From positions 451,607 through 515,606 of the forward strand of contig JAQSXR010000003.1 of the NCBI GenBank assembly GCA_029256575.1: a stretch of DNA of 64,000 bases, given 5' to 3'. Position numbers and translations under genes: made by a program. Within the stretch, counting starts at the first letter, position 1; the number at the start of each line of letters is the position of its first letter. The stretch comes from Clostridiales bacterium (GTDB lineage Bacteria; Bacillota; Clostridia; Lachnospirales; JAQSXR01). Below the pieces are notes generated by a model. It was not told the origin of the DNA. It searched no databases and saw only the letters and a program-made list of their open reading frames with translations. Positions 21,439-30,004 of this stretch are shown here, piece by piece.

Positions 21439-21452
21439 CGAACTAATGTTCG
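21439..21452. promoter_or_regulatory. LexA (SOS) box of recA
   Basis: CGAACTAATGTTCG is a perfect 14-bp palindrome matching the Gram-positive LexA consensus GAACNNNNGTTC. It lies directly downstream of the recA -10 box and covers the likely transcription start, so bound LexA would block initiation. Confidence 0.93.
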
Positions 21453-21460
21453 TTTTCTCT

Positions 21461-21489
21461 ATTATAATATACTCGTCTTCCATAGTCAA
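21461..21489 (-). promoter_or_regulatory. recA promoter (sigma-A type)
   Basis: On the minus strand TTGACT (21484-21489), a 17-base spacer and TATAAT (21461-21466): almost consensus. Transcription would start near 21,454, inside the SOS box. Confidence 0.92.
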
Positions 21490-21670
21490 CATTTTTATAC
21501 AGATTTGTTGATATATTTTCACTTATATATTGTATTGTTATTTAGTTGTGTCGACTATACTAGCTTATCAAATATATGCTTATATGTACATAACTTAAGG
21601 ACTAATGAACTATTTTCTTGATTTTTGTAACACATTAATTCAATTTACTTTATAATATTAAACAATAATA

Positions 21671-21700
21671 AAAGCAAGAATTTTTTAAGATTCTTGCTTT
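21671..21700 (-). terminator. Terminator-like hairpin with no intact gene before it
   Basis: AAAGCAAGAAT and ATTCTTGCTTT form an 11-bp stem with an eight-base loop, followed on the minus strand by TTATTATTG. It would serve a minus-strand transcript from 21,700-22,100, where no complete gene remains. Confidence 0.5.
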
Positions 21701-21761
21701 ATCTCGTCTCGTATTTAATATAATATTTTTTTAGCTTGAATTTTAGATTTTTTACATCTTA

Positions 21762-21842
21762 TTACTGATTCCATTCGGTACTCAAATTATATTGACGACC
21801 TAATCCTGTCCAACGTAACCATCTCCCAAATTTTATAGTAAA
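21762..21842 (-). pseudogene. Possible tail of a lost small protein
   Basis: The 700-base gap between recA and degV holds no complete gene. One minus-strand frame reads IKFGRWLRWTGLGRQYN followed by LSTEWNQ and a stop; it has protein-like composition, no start codon and an in-frame stop just upstream. A terminator-like hairpin follows 60 bases downstream. This suggests a decayed minus-strand gene, but I cannot name it. The rest of the gap (21,490-21,660 and 21,850-22,130) shows only AT-rich sequence and a weak plus-strand promoter candidate for degV near 22,040-22,066. Confidence 0.3.
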
Positions 21843-22134
21843 CTATTCTTGCTATCTTGTAGTCCCGAGACATAAACTACAATTGATTTATATATTAACG
21901 GACACATTTTTTTTATTCTTTATGATATTTACATAACATAAAGAATTGATTTGTGTATCCATAATATATTATGGTTATTTTACAAGATATTATACACAAA
22001 TAATCAAAAACATTTTTTTGTTAATACTATACATTTATTGAAAATTATGTTATATTTTTCTATATGATTCAATAAAATATTTGATAAATTGTACCTTATA
22101 TTGATATTCATAATCTTTTTTCAAGGAGGGTTCT

Positions 22135-22983
22135 ATGTCACAAAAAATTAAAATAACAGCTGATAGTACCAACGATTTATCACCTGAATTAATCCTTAAA
22201 TATAATATAGAAATAATTCCATTATATATTAATATCAAAAATGATTCCTTTCGTGACGGTGTTGATATCGTCCCTTCAGAAATATTTAATTATTTTGATA
22301 ACGAAAATATATTAGCTAAGACTTCTGCTGTTCCTGTGAATGATTATATTACTATTTTTACAAAGTACATAAATGAAGGATATCGTGTAATACATATAAA
22401 TCTAAGCTCTGAAATGTCTTCTAGTTATCAAAATGCATGCCTTGCAGCGGAGGAAGTTGGCAATACTTATATCATAGATTCCAGAAACCTTTCTTCCGGT
22501 AGTGGCCATATCGCTATACTCGCTGCCGAATTAGCAGCCAAAGGTCACGACGTGGTAGATATTGTAGATAAATTAAACATATATACTTCTAAAGTGGAAG
22601 CAAGTTTTATCATCGATACCTTAACTTATCTTCATAAAGGTGGGCGTTGTTCAACACTCGCACAACTTGGAGCGAATCTTCTTAAGTTAAAGCCTTGCAT
22701 TGAAGTTGTGAATGGCTCGATGAATGTAGGCAAGAAATACAGAGGTAGCCTTGAGAAATGCTTAAAAGCTTATGTTAGTGAACGATTAGAAAATCGAATT
22801 GATATCGATTTAGATAGAATCTTTATAACGCACAGTGGTTGCAATCAAGAAATACTGCAAATGGTCAAGGCTCAGATTGAAGCAACACAAAATTTCAAGG
22901 AAGTGCTAATCACAAATGCCGGTTGTACAATATCAAGTCATTGTGGTCCAAATACTTTAGGAATTTTATTTATAAGAAAATAA
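22135..22983 (+). CDS. DegV family fatty-acid-binding protein
   Basis: DegV/FakB-like protein, likely to present a bound fatty acid to a FakA-type kinase; it has no catalytic activity of its own. The 282-residue protein starts KIKITADSTNDLSPEL, has TSAVPVNDY and the SSEMSSSYQNA lipid-head-group loop, then IDTLTYLHKGGRCS, a diagnostic DegV segment. An ideal AAGGAGGG sits four bases before the ATG. It is one of only two plus-strand genes and is followed 26 bases later by tRNA-Thr. Confidence 0.93.
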   Translation: MSQKIKITADSTNDLSPELILKYNIEIIPLYINIKNDSFRDGVDIVPSEIFNYFDNENILAKTSAVPVNDYITIFTKYINEGYRVIHINLSSEMSSSYQNACLAAEEVGNTYIIDSRNLSSGSGHIAILAAELAAKGHDVVDIVDKLNIYTSKVEASFIIDTLTYLHKGGRCSTLAQLGANLLKLKPCIEVVNGSMNVGKKYRGSLEKCLKAYVSERLENRIDIDLDRIFITHSGCNQEILQMVKAQIEATQNFKEVLITNAGCTISSHCGPNTLGILFIRK

Positions 22984-23008
22984 TTTGCTCTTTATTTTCT
23001 TATTCTGT

Positions 23009-23081
23009 GCTTCCATGGCTCAGATGGTAGAGCGACGCACTCGTAATGCGTAGGTCAGGGGTCCGATTCCCCTTGGAAGCT
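23009..23081 (+). tRNA. tRNA-Thr (anticodon CGT)
   Basis: A full cloverleaf: acceptor GCTTCCA/TGGAAGC, D-arm GCTC-AGATGGTA-GAGC, anticodon stem ACGCA/TGCGT with loop CTCGTAA (anticodon CGT, reading ACG), and T-arm AGGGG-TCCGATT-CCCCT. CCA is not encoded. It probably shares the degV transcript. Confidence 0.95.
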
Positions 23082-23099
23082 ATCCATGTTAACAAGAAT

Positions 23100-23187
23100 A
23101 AAAAGTCCACCTATTCCTTTGTTTGGTATGAATGTATTTGAATGCGTATGCAGTCGTATCAAAACAAATATAATAGTGGACTTTTTT
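23100..23187. terminator. Long bidirectional terminator-like hairpin between tRNA-Thr and tetR
   Basis: Arms AAAAGTCCAC...CTATT and AATAGTGGACTTTT pair with one bulge. Inside, TTTGTTTGGTATG pairs roughly with CGTATCAAAACAAA. Runs of A before and T after let it work in both directions, for the tRNA and for the convergent tetR gene. The 88-base structure is far longer than an ordinary terminator. Confidence 0.75.
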
Positions 23188-23212
23188 GTATCTACTCATC
23201 TATGATCTATTT

Positions 23213-23809
23213 TTAAAATAATAATCTATCTACAAATGAATCAATATAGGAATTTACGATTGCTGCGAAGAATTTGTCACCTATCTTCTCTCTTTCAAAG
23301 AAAATGCATGTAAATCCAACTAAATATGCCTGAACTTGTTCTGGTTCAATAATCACATCAAGGCCAGCCATCTCTAATTTTCTAAATGCCTTTTTAATAA
23401 ATTCATAATCTTTATGTAAATGTTTGCTCAAGATATGAGGTTCGATAACTCGAAAAATATAGTCGTACTCTTCCTTATTAAATAGTCTTAGGTATGCATC
23501 CATCTCTTCAGAAAAAACAGCTTGGCTAATGGCATCTTTCAAGGAATCTACCGAATTATAGTCTAAGTCATCACATAAATCCAAGAACTTTTGCTTTGGT
23601 TTTTCTTGTGCCAACTCAAGTACATGAAAAAACAACGCTTCTTTCGAAGGATAAAATTTATAAAATGCTCCTTTTGAAATGCACACAGCTCTTACTAAGT
23701 CATCAACTGTCGTCTTCTTAAGTCCTGTAATCTTTAGTCTTTCTTTTCCCTCAGTTAAAAGGCCTTTCTTAATAAGCGTAAGGTCTTTATCATTAAATCC
23801 TCTTGCCAT
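23213..23809 (-). CDS. TetR family transcriptional regulator
   Basis: DNA-binding repressor with an unknown effector. The 198-residue protein has an N-terminal helix-turn-helix (about 10-60): LKKTTVDDLVRAVCISKGAFYKFYPSKEAL, split here as TTVDDLVRAV and SKGAFYKFYPSKE, is the TetR signature. The C-terminal ligand domain is divergent. It converges with the tRNA and has no obvious target next to it, since the flavodiiron gene upstream has its own promoter. The target is unknown. Confidence 0.93.
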   Translation of the reverse strand: MARGFNDKDLTLIKKGLLTEGKERLKITGLKKTTVDDLVRAVCISKGAFYKFYPSKEALFFHVLELAQEKPKQKFLDLCDDLDYNSVDSLKDAISQAVFSEEMDAYLRLFNKEEYDYIFRVIEPHILSKHLHKDYEFIKKAFRKLEMAGLDVIIEPEQVQAYLVGFTCIFFEREKIGDKFFAAIVNSYIDSFVDRLLF

Positions 23810-23819
23810 TCTGGTTCCC

Positions 23820-24070
23820 CCTTGAAATGAATGAAAAATTTATAGGTTATAATCCTATATTATTGCATTATAGAGGGCAAGTCAACATAATAATTCATTA
23901 ACGTTAATATTTATACATGTCTTTCCCAGGAATACATTAAATAAAACCCTTATATTTCACAGTTTGTTTTCAAATATTATAATATTGTTATATTTATTTA
24001 TACAGTTAAATTATAAATATATTAATTTTTACAATAAATCTTTGTATAATATATATCTTTATATGTATAT
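23820..24070. other. AT-rich gap between tetR and the flavodiiron gene
   Basis: No gene or clear element is seen. The tetR promoter should lie in the first 80 bases on the minus strand. Confidence 0.5.
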
Positions 24071-24112
24071 AAAAACACCTGTATGTACGAGCAATTACGT
24101 ACAAACAGATGT
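24071..24112 (-). terminator. Intrinsic terminator of the flavodiiron gene
   Basis: Imperfect stem AACATCTGTTTGTACG/CGTACATACAGGTGTT followed on the minus strand by TTTTTATAT. It starts about ten bases after the stop codon. Confidence 0.82.
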
Positions 24113-24122
24113 TATATTATTC

Positions 24123-25322
24123 TTATAGTTGTTTCGCGAATTCTCTACCAAATTCATATGCAGATTTCAATTCTTCTTCCGATGGTACAAAACACACTCT
24201 TAAGCCTTCTTGAAACACCTTACACTTTAGTGCTTTAAGTCGTTCTAAGATATTAGCAACTGCCTCGCCACTCCAACCATATGAGCCGAATGCGCTAACT
24301 GTTTTACTCTTCGTATTGATTGCATCCAAACGAGAAATTAAATCCCAAATTTGTGGTACTGCTTCACGGTTAATTGTAGGTGAGCCTAACAAGAAACCAT
24401 CACAGCTATTTAACTTATCTGCTATTTCTTCTGGGCTATTGACATTTATTTCATACATCGAAATATCAACCTTATCCCCTAACTCGTCTTGAATACCCTT
24501 TTGAATGTCCATTGCAACAGCCTTGGTACATCCGTATGCCGTAGCATATACAACTGCAACTTCCTTCTTTGACTTTTCAACTGGTAATGACCACTTATTG
24601 TATTTCTCTATCGCTATCTCAATATCCTTACCCATCAAAATCGGTCCATGACTATTACATATAACATCAATTTGAAGTGGTTGTAATTTTGCCAAACCTT
24701 GTTGAACAAAAGATTTAAAAGGACCAAAAATACATCTATAATAATACTCAAAAGAATAATCATAAGCTTCTTGATAACCAATTAGATTCGATAACATTCT
24801 TGGTTCACAAAAATGTGCGCCTAAGAAGTCACAGGTAAATGCAACCTTTTCTTCTTTGCAATAAGTGAACATTGTATCTGGCCAGTGAAGAAATGGGGCA
24901 CTAATAAATTCAAAAGACAAATCTCCAAGGCTAATGCTTTCGCCATTCTTAACAACTTTTACATTCAAATCTTCATTTGCAATATTCTTCAAATAGGTAG
25001 CCCCAGCTGAAGTTGCAAAAATCTGTGCTTCTGGATATACTTGCTTAATTCTTCTTAGGGCACCTGAATGATCTGGTTCCGTATGATTGATAATAATATA
25101 ATCTATTTTCTCATCGCCAATTACACTTTTAATATTCTCCATATATTCATCAAAGTAATTATGGTGTACCGTTTCTACGATAGCGTTTTTTTCACTACCT
25201 TTTACAATATATGAATTGTATGAAGTACCATATTTTATATTCATAATTACATCAGCAACTCTTGCGTTCGGGTTAAGAACCCCTACTGAATATACTTTAT
25301 CTGTAAGTTTTAAACTACTCAT
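24123..25322 (-). CDS. Flavodiiron protein (FprA-type flavoprotein)
   Basis: Reduces oxygen to water and/or NO to N2O in anaerobes. The 399-residue protein has an N-terminal metallo-beta-lactamase domain with diiron ligands in HTEPDHSG, LHWPDTMFTY and CDFLGAHF, and NSHGPIL for the last His. A C-terminal flavodoxin domain starts at VAVVYATAYGCTKAVA (FMN loop), with FGSYGWSG later. Start ATG 25322 has GGAGG seven bases upstream; ATG 25328 is too close to it. It has no rubredoxin or NAD(P)H-oxidase extension, so it needs a separate electron donor. Confidence 0.95.
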   Translation of the reverse strand: MSSLKLTDKVYSVGVLNPNARVADVIMNIKYGTSYNSYIVKGSEKNAIVETVHHNYFDEYMENIKSVIGDEKIDYIIINHTEPDHSGALRRIKQVYPEAQIFATSAGATYLKNIANEDLNVKVVKNGESISLGDLSFEFISAPFLHWPDTMFTYCKEEKVAFTCDFLGAHFCEPRMLSNLIGYQEAYDYSFEYYYRCIFGPFKSFVQQGLAKLQPLQIDVICNSHGPILMGKDIEIAIEKYNKWSLPVEKSKKEVAVVYATAYGCTKAVAMDIQKGIQDELGDKVDISMYEINVNSPEEIADKLNSCDGFLLGSPTINREAVPQIWDLISRLDAINTKSKTVSAFGSYGWSGEAVANILERLKALKCKVFQEGLRVCFVPSEEELKSAYEFGREFAKQL

Positions 25323-25361
25323 TTTCATTCCTCCATCAATATAAGTTTTCTAACAACACTT

Positions 25362-25390
25362 ATTGTAACATTTTCCAACAAAACCTGCAA
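25362..25390 (-). promoter_or_regulatory. Promoter of the flavodiiron gene
   Basis: TTGCAG (25385-25390), a 17-base spacer and TACAAT (25362-25367) on the minus strand. The -35 box ends four bases from the repeat element at 25394. Confidence 0.65.
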
Positions 25391-25393
25391 GAT

Positions 25394-25490
25394 GATACAA
25401 TGGGGACGGTTCTTTTTGTATCAAAGTGATACAGGGGGGACGGTTCTTTTTGTATCAAAGTGATACAAAAAGAACCGTCCCCATTGTATT
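25394..25490. repeat. Modular GGGGACGG repeat, locus 1 (three units)
   Basis: Two head-to-tail units and one inverted unit. Each unit is 29 bases, bounded by GATAC and GTATC, with core GGGGACGGTTCTTTTT. The spacers are AAAGT. The inverted pair can form a near-perfect stem. The last two bases are part of the stop codon of the beta-lactamase-like pseudogene on the minus strand. Confidence 0.93.
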
Positions 25491-26449
25491 ACTTTTGTGA
25501 ATTGTGTATCTTATCAATGCTAGTTGCTATTTGATTGATATACATAGCAGCTTTTCCGTCGGTTTCATCTAAATTTGAAAATATCGAAATAACATATGGG
25601 TTTTCACTGTAAATGATTGCGCGCTGCATCCCTACTACTCAAATGACCAAATTTCAAATTAGCTGCTTGGTCTGCATTGATGCCTAACTTTATAGCATTA
25701 CTACTAAATTGATCAAAACCAAATCTTCTACAGAGCATATTATAAGCTACATTATCACTATCTTCTATTGTATATTTGATTAAATCTTTAACGGTATATA
25801 ATGTACCAACCGGTTGGTATTGTAAGGTACCAGACCCCCCATGATAATCTTGTTTTTTGATAGCTATTTTTTCATTTAAATCTGCTCCGCTTTCTAATAC
25901 TGACTTTACAAACGGTGCTTTTATTACACTTGCTGATGCATATTTAATATCCGCTCTGGCTTCCATTGTTAAACCGGTTTTTAAATCAATATAGAAAAAG
26001 GATACGTTACTATCAAAACTATTCATAAGCTTTTCTAAGTTAGCTACTTCTACTTTATCAACTTTTATTCCATTGTTATTTGAAATAATAATTTTCGTTG
26101 TATTCGGAATTTGAAGCACAACTTCTTTTCCAGTTGTAGATATGGCCACTCTCGTCTTAAATACTTCTTCTGTTGTATCTTGACTAATCGTATCCCCTTG
26201 ATCGTCGTCAATATCGTCATCGTCGTTATCATCAATTACATCCACTGTATTTGTATCTACAGGATTTAGCTCCTCATCTTTTGGGTCGTTAACTTCATCC
26301 GAATTATCCACAGCACTACTTCCATCCGTATCAATTGTCTCACTTACTATCGGTTCAAGAATCTCATCTGTTTTAGGCATTTTTACTTTACTGCATGCAC
26401 TTAATATTAAAATTAAAGTTAATATAAAACAAAAATAAACTTTTTTCAT
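25489..26449 (-). pseudogene. Truncated class A beta-lactamase-like lipoprotein
   Basis: The N-terminus is a lipoprotein signal with lipobox LSAC (C19), followed by a long Asp/Glu/Thr-rich linker to about residue 95 and a serine-hydrolase domain. The SxxK motif is at S174-K177 (SVIK) and SDN at 231-233. The first frame stops at 25604-25606 after DAARNHLQ. The next frame continues with AIIYSENPYVISIF and a natural end at 25489. About 50 residues are missing between the parts, including the KTG motif, and the two parts are out of frame near 25,620. The parent was probably a surface D-Ala-D-Ala-recognising protein of the beta-lactamase 2 family rather than a true resistance enzyme. Confidence 0.8.
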
Positions 26450-26598
26450 TTAGTCGCCCTCTTTTTTTATAAAGAAATATTTTTAAATTATTGTAATTTA
26501 TATTGTATACGATATTATCATAATTATTTATTAAATTAAAGGGGATATTTTTTATTTATATACTTTTCACTATAAACCCCTTTTACACGTATAAAAAT

Positions 26599-26666
26599 AT
26601 ATCCCGTTTTGCTTCGTGAATAGCATGCTTATATGCCAACTATTCACGTTTCAAAACGGGATTATA
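26599..26666 (-). terminator. Terminator of the SLH-CAP gene
   Basis: Arms ATCCCGTTTTG/CAAAACGGGAT and CGTGAATAG/CTATTCACG form a stem of about 23 bp with a three-base mismatch, followed on the minus strand by ATATATTTTTATACG. It lies just after the stop codon. Confidence 0.88.
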
Positions 26667-26681
26667 TCTTTTTATTTACTT

Positions 26682-28523
26682 CTAGTAAGAAAATAGTTGA
26701 GTCATATAAAACTTGTATTGTGAACCTACTTTGTATCCCATTCCTATACCTACATATTTTGAACTTGTATTTAACATTGCTTTTCTATGACCTGATGAAT
26801 TTAACCATCCATCAAAATTATCTACTGCACTATAGTAACCGCCTGCAATATTCTCATAATTTGCTTTGTGAGTTCCATTGTTATCATCGTATCTTTGGAA
26901 AGGTGATCTACCATCTAATCCAATATGGTCAAAGTAATTTTTGTTGGCCATGTCTTGACTATGTTGCGTAGCTGTTTTCTTAGCAATCGAATCTACTGAT
27001 AGAACACTAAGCCCTCTTTTTACTCTAAAAGCGTTCAGCATATCAAGATTTTGCGCCTCAACTATAGTGTGTAGTCCTGCAAAATTATTTGACATATTTG
27101 TAAAACCTGTTCCACTATGCGTACTTGACCCTCTTCCTACCCAAATACCATATAACTTATTTCCATCAAGCTTATCAACATAATAGGTTACATCTGTGGC
27201 TTTTGTATAAGAAGTTGCTCCAAAAGCAGTGTTACCATTTAATTTAAAATTTGTATTGGAAGTGTAAATTGAAGTAACTTTGCCACTTAATATACCAATC
27301 ATAATATATTTATTATAATCTTTGTTATAAACATATTGATCATACTTTTCAATACCTTTATCAATTCTATTTGGTGAACCAAGCTTTGATGTAACACTTG
27401 AAGCACTTTCACCTATGGTTATTTTCGCTCCACCAAGTTCCACATATGCAGCCCCTGGTTTAATATCACTTGGTGTAGTTGGAACTGGTGTAGTTGGTGC
27501 TGGTGTAGTTGGTGCTGGTGTAGTTGGTGCTGGTGTAGTTGGTGCTGGTGTAGTAGTAGTTTTATCTTGTATCTTAGTTCCCGCTGTATTCCCTGTTACT
27601 GTCGCATCTGTATATTTATCAATCGCTGGAACACTTACTCCAGATCCAATATTTATTTTAGTATTATTATCATTATTCTGAACAATAATCTTATCCGCTA
27701 CTTTTGTATTATTCGTTAATGTAATTGTTCCTGCGTCACTACCCCTAACTACAATTCTACCCTTAACTACAGTATTATCTAGCACTAAATTAGATGAACT
27801 AACACCGCCACCGATTATTAAATCACCTTGTATAGTAGTATTTTTAAGTGTAACATTCTTAGTACGTATCATCAAGTTTCCTAAAAGCGTTTCTGTAACT
27901 GTTTGATTCGCACTTGAGTAATCGCCAATAATGTTATCTAGCACTTGCGCAAGTTCTGCCCTAGTAATTTTTCCTGTTGGGTTTAACTTTCCATTTGCTC
28001 CATCTACATAACCTTCTGAAACTAAGGCCGCTAAATCATTTTTAGCCCAATTACTAACTCGACTTGCATCTGTAAATCTATTTAATGAAGTTGTATTTGA
28101 CGTATTTAACTTAATTGTTCTTGCAAGAATTGAAAACGCTTCTTCTCTTGTAATATCCTTTGTCGGATTTAGCTTACCATTAGAGCCTGCTATAATACCT
28201 GTATGAACTGCTTTCGCCATATCAGTAGCAAACCATTCACTGCTATTTACATCTGAATATCCACTGAGTGATTTTGTCTTGATTGATCCCAAAGCGCGAT
28301 TTACCATCGCTGCCATCTCAGCTCTCGTTATATTCTTCTCTGGCATAATTAATCCGTCTGAACCCTTTAACAATCCGTTGTCAACTGAACTTTTCAAAGC
28401 ATTCGTTGACCAATTATTTGGCATATCCCTAAAAGATGTTGCTGCAAAAATATTTAAACTTGGCAACAAGCCAAAAATCAATACTAATACGAGTAATAAA
28501 GATCCCATTCTATTTTTTTTCAT
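26682..28523 (-). CDS. Surface protein: three SLH repeats, Thr-Pro linker, CAP domain
   Basis: Secreted, wall-bound protein of 613 residues. A signal peptide (about 1-28, ending IFAA) precedes three S-layer homology repeats (about 29-205; [24 protein letters not shown] and [10 protein letters not shown] are their signatures). Next come a beta-rich segment (about 206-315), a TTPAP repeat linker (about 320-350), a CAP-associated region (about 355-480) and a C-terminal CAP/SCP domain with [24 protein letters not shown] and NYENIAGGY, the HNxxR-like groove motifs. Such proteins sit in the S-layer and their CAP-domain function is unknown. It has its own promoter and terminator. Confidence 0.93.
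   Translation of the reverse strand: MKKNRMGSLLLVLVLIFGLLPSLNIFAATSFRDMPNNWSTNALKSSVDNGLLKGSDGLIMPEKNITRAEMAAMVNRALGSIKTKSLSGYSDVNSSEWFATDMAKAVHTGIIAGSNGKLNPTKDITREEAFSILARTIKLNTSNTTSLNRFTDASRVSNWAKNDLAALVSEGYVDGANGKLNPTGKITRAELAQVLDNIIGDYSSANQTVTETLLGNLMIRTKNVTLKNTTIQGDLIIGGGVSSSNLVLDNTVVKGRIVVRGSDAGTITLTNNTKVADKIIVQNNDNNTKINIGSGVSVPAIDKYTDATVTGNTAGTKIQDKTTTTPAPTTPAPTTPAPTTPAPTTPVPTTPSDIKPGAAYVELGGAKITIGESASSVTSKLGSPNRIDKGIEKYDQYVYNKDYNKYIMIGILSGKVTSIYTSNTNFKLNGNTAFGATSYTKATDVTYYVDKLDGNKLYGIWVGRGSSTHSGTGFTNMSNNFAGLHTIVEAQNLDMLNAFRVKRGLSVLSVDSIAKKTATQHSQDMANKNYFDHIGLDGRSPFQRYDDNNGTHKANYENIAGGYYSAVDNFDGWLNSSGHRKAMLNTSSKYVGIGMGYKVGSQYKFYMTQLFSY
27472..27555. repeat. 15-bp tandem repeat coding for the TTPAP linker
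   Basis: About five copies of GGTGCTGGTGTAGTT on the plus strand, reading TTPAP on the minus strand; the copies are near-identical at DNA level, so copy number is probably variable by slippage. Confidence 0.93.
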
Positions 28524-28579
28524 CTTGTTTCCTCCTTAATGTTGTTAGTTTCAGTGTTGTTCTTCTTCGCTACTTTCAC

Positions 28580-28609
28580 AGTATAACATGTTTAGACAAA
28601 CAATTACAA
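28580..28609 (-). promoter_or_regulatory. Candidate promoter of the SLH-CAP gene
   Basis: TTGTAA (28604-28609), 18-base spacer, TATACT (28580-28585), about 57 bases before the start codon, which has GGAGG upstream. Confidence 0.5.
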
Positions 28610-28711
28610 CCCTTGGTTGGAATTTACAGTATATACAATATATGTATTCAAGATATCTGCAAATTCTAAACATAAACTTACAAGGAGTTGCCCCTAGGTG
28701 ATACACTGGAT

Positions 28712-28860
28712 GATACAATGGGGACGGTTCTTTTTGTATCACTTTGATACAATAGGGACGGTGCTCATAGTAAATAAAAAAGAAGATGATACAATAGGGA
28801 CGGTTCTTTTTGTATCACTTTGATACAATAGGGACGGTGCTCATGAACAAAAAAGAAGAT
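28712..28860. repeat. Modular GGGGACGG repeat, locus 2 (tandem duplication)
   Basis: Two copies of a 73-76-base block. Each block is one full 29-base unit, spacer ACTTT, and a partial unit that diverges after GGGACGGTGCTCAT into A-rich sequence ending AAAAAAGAAGAT. The two copies differ at few bases, so the duplication is recent. It lies beside the broken RAYT gene. Confidence 0.92.
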
Positions 28861-28880
28861 GACATTATAATCATCTTCTT
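28849..28880 (-). terminator. Intrinsic terminator of the RAYT gene
   Basis: Stem AAGAAGATGA/TCATCTTCTT with an eight-base loop, followed on the minus strand by six T. It overlaps the end of repeat locus 2 and lies 17 bases after the original stop codon. Confidence 0.8.
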
Positions 28881-28896
28881 CTGTTTCAATACTGTC

Positions 28897-29567
28897 TTAT
28901 TTATTGATTAATCTTATAATTCTCAATCTATTTATTCCTGTTATTTTGGCCATTCGAGTTATCCCAACTTTATTGATCGTTTGGATATTTTTTAGTATTT
29001 CTGATAATCTAGTATTAGAAAAGGAATTAATCTCCTCTATATTTATCCCATGCATATCTTGAATTATGGTTATTAGTTCATCATCTGAAACAATATTAGC
29101 GGCCCTAAAATATCTGTTATCCCTCTGCCATAAAGATAATCACTATAACTACTCCATACATAGTTTTCCATACTTTTGCTTATGTTGTCTTTAATTGGAT
29201 TCATATGAATATATCTCATCGCGGCAAATAAATATCTCTCGTCCTCAATAGCTTTACTTTTAAATCTATCTTGAAAAAGATGCCCAACTCTAGAATATTT
29301 CCTATTGTACCATTGTGCATAAGACCCTGCTATGCGTTTTAAAATAGATTCCAAATCAATGGAATTCACCTTTAAGATTAAGTGAATATGATTATTCATC
29401 AGACAATATGAATATATTTTATAATCAGATTCTTTCTTGTAGCGCCCTAAATAGTAAATGAATCTGCTAAAATCCTCTTCATCATTAAAAATAACTTGTT
29501 TATTAATTCCACGTAACATAATATGATAAATTCCACTAGAACTTTTCTCTCTAGCTCCCCTCGGCAT
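28897..29567 (-). pseudogene. REP-associated tyrosine transposase (RAYT, Y1 family), frameshifted
   Basis: Relative of IS200/IS605 TnpA that is thought to move or maintain REP-like palindromes. The intact N-terminal part (ATG 29567, with GGTGAT upstream) starts MPRGAREKSSSGIYHIMLRG. It has the HUH-type motif NNHIHLIL and VGHLFQDRFKSKAIEDERY, then YIHMNPI. The first frame stops at 29073 after GRGITDILGP. The adjacent frame then reads VSDDELITIIQDMHGIN and ends KITGINRLRIIRLINK at 28897, the usual C-terminal helix-turn-helix-like tail. About 50 residues between these parts are missing. The catalytic Tyr is expected near ERYLFAAMRYIHMNP and appears present. Confidence 0.8.
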
Positions 29568-29590
29568 ACCATAATCACCCCCATATCGCC

Positions 29591-29619
29591 ATATTAACAC
29601 AACATATATAGATTGTCAA
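29591..29619 (-). promoter_or_regulatory. Candidate promoter of the RAYT gene
   Basis: TTGACA (29614-29619), 17-base spacer, TAATAT (29591-29596) on the minus strand, giving a leader of under 20 bases. Confidence 0.55.
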
Positions 29620-29904
29620 AGGCAATTGTTAGACATATTCAAATTAATAACAATTATAGTTTTATCATTGTCTGTATTCGAAGTTATTTTGTATTAATTT
29701 GTATTTATTTATCGTTATTTGTCGACAGCACCAAGCATTTTACAATAGAATTGTAGTTTCGTAAGGTTTGAAATTATTTTTTACAATGTAATACCTAATT
29801 TCTACACTATTTTGCACAATCAAAATAATAAGTGTCCCATTGTATCATTCTTAAGTTAACTATTAGTCCCGTCTCTTTTTATCATCCTTGTGTTACCTAG
29901 CAGC
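29620..29904. other. Gap with degenerate repeat copies
   Basis: No gene is seen. GTCCCATTGTATCA at about 29,833-29,846 is a weak copy of one repeat end, and the stretch to 29,904 may be an eroded part of locus 3. Confidence 0.5.
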
Positions 29905-29989
29905 ATCGTCCCTACTGTATCATAGTGATACAATAAGAACCGTCCCTACTGTATCAAAGTGATACAAAAAGAACCGTCCCCATTGTATC
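29905..29989. repeat. Modular GGGGACGG repeat, locus 3 (three units, one direction)
   Basis: One partial and two full units in the orientation GATACAA...CCGTCCC...GTATC, with spacers ATAGT and AAAGT. The first unit is degenerate at its outer end. The element ends 15 bases from the cinA stop codon. Confidence 0.92.
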
Positions 29990-30004
29990 ACCCATTATTT
30001 ATTA

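Noticed and set aside
25604..25630. Programmed frameshift in the beta-lactamase-like gene
   Set aside because: There is no slippery heptamer and about 50 residues with the KTG motif are absent, so deletion explains it better.
27415..27681. Val/Gly-rich plus-strand open frame over the SLH-CAP gene
   Set aside because: It is the reverse reading of the TTPAP repeat, not an independent gene.
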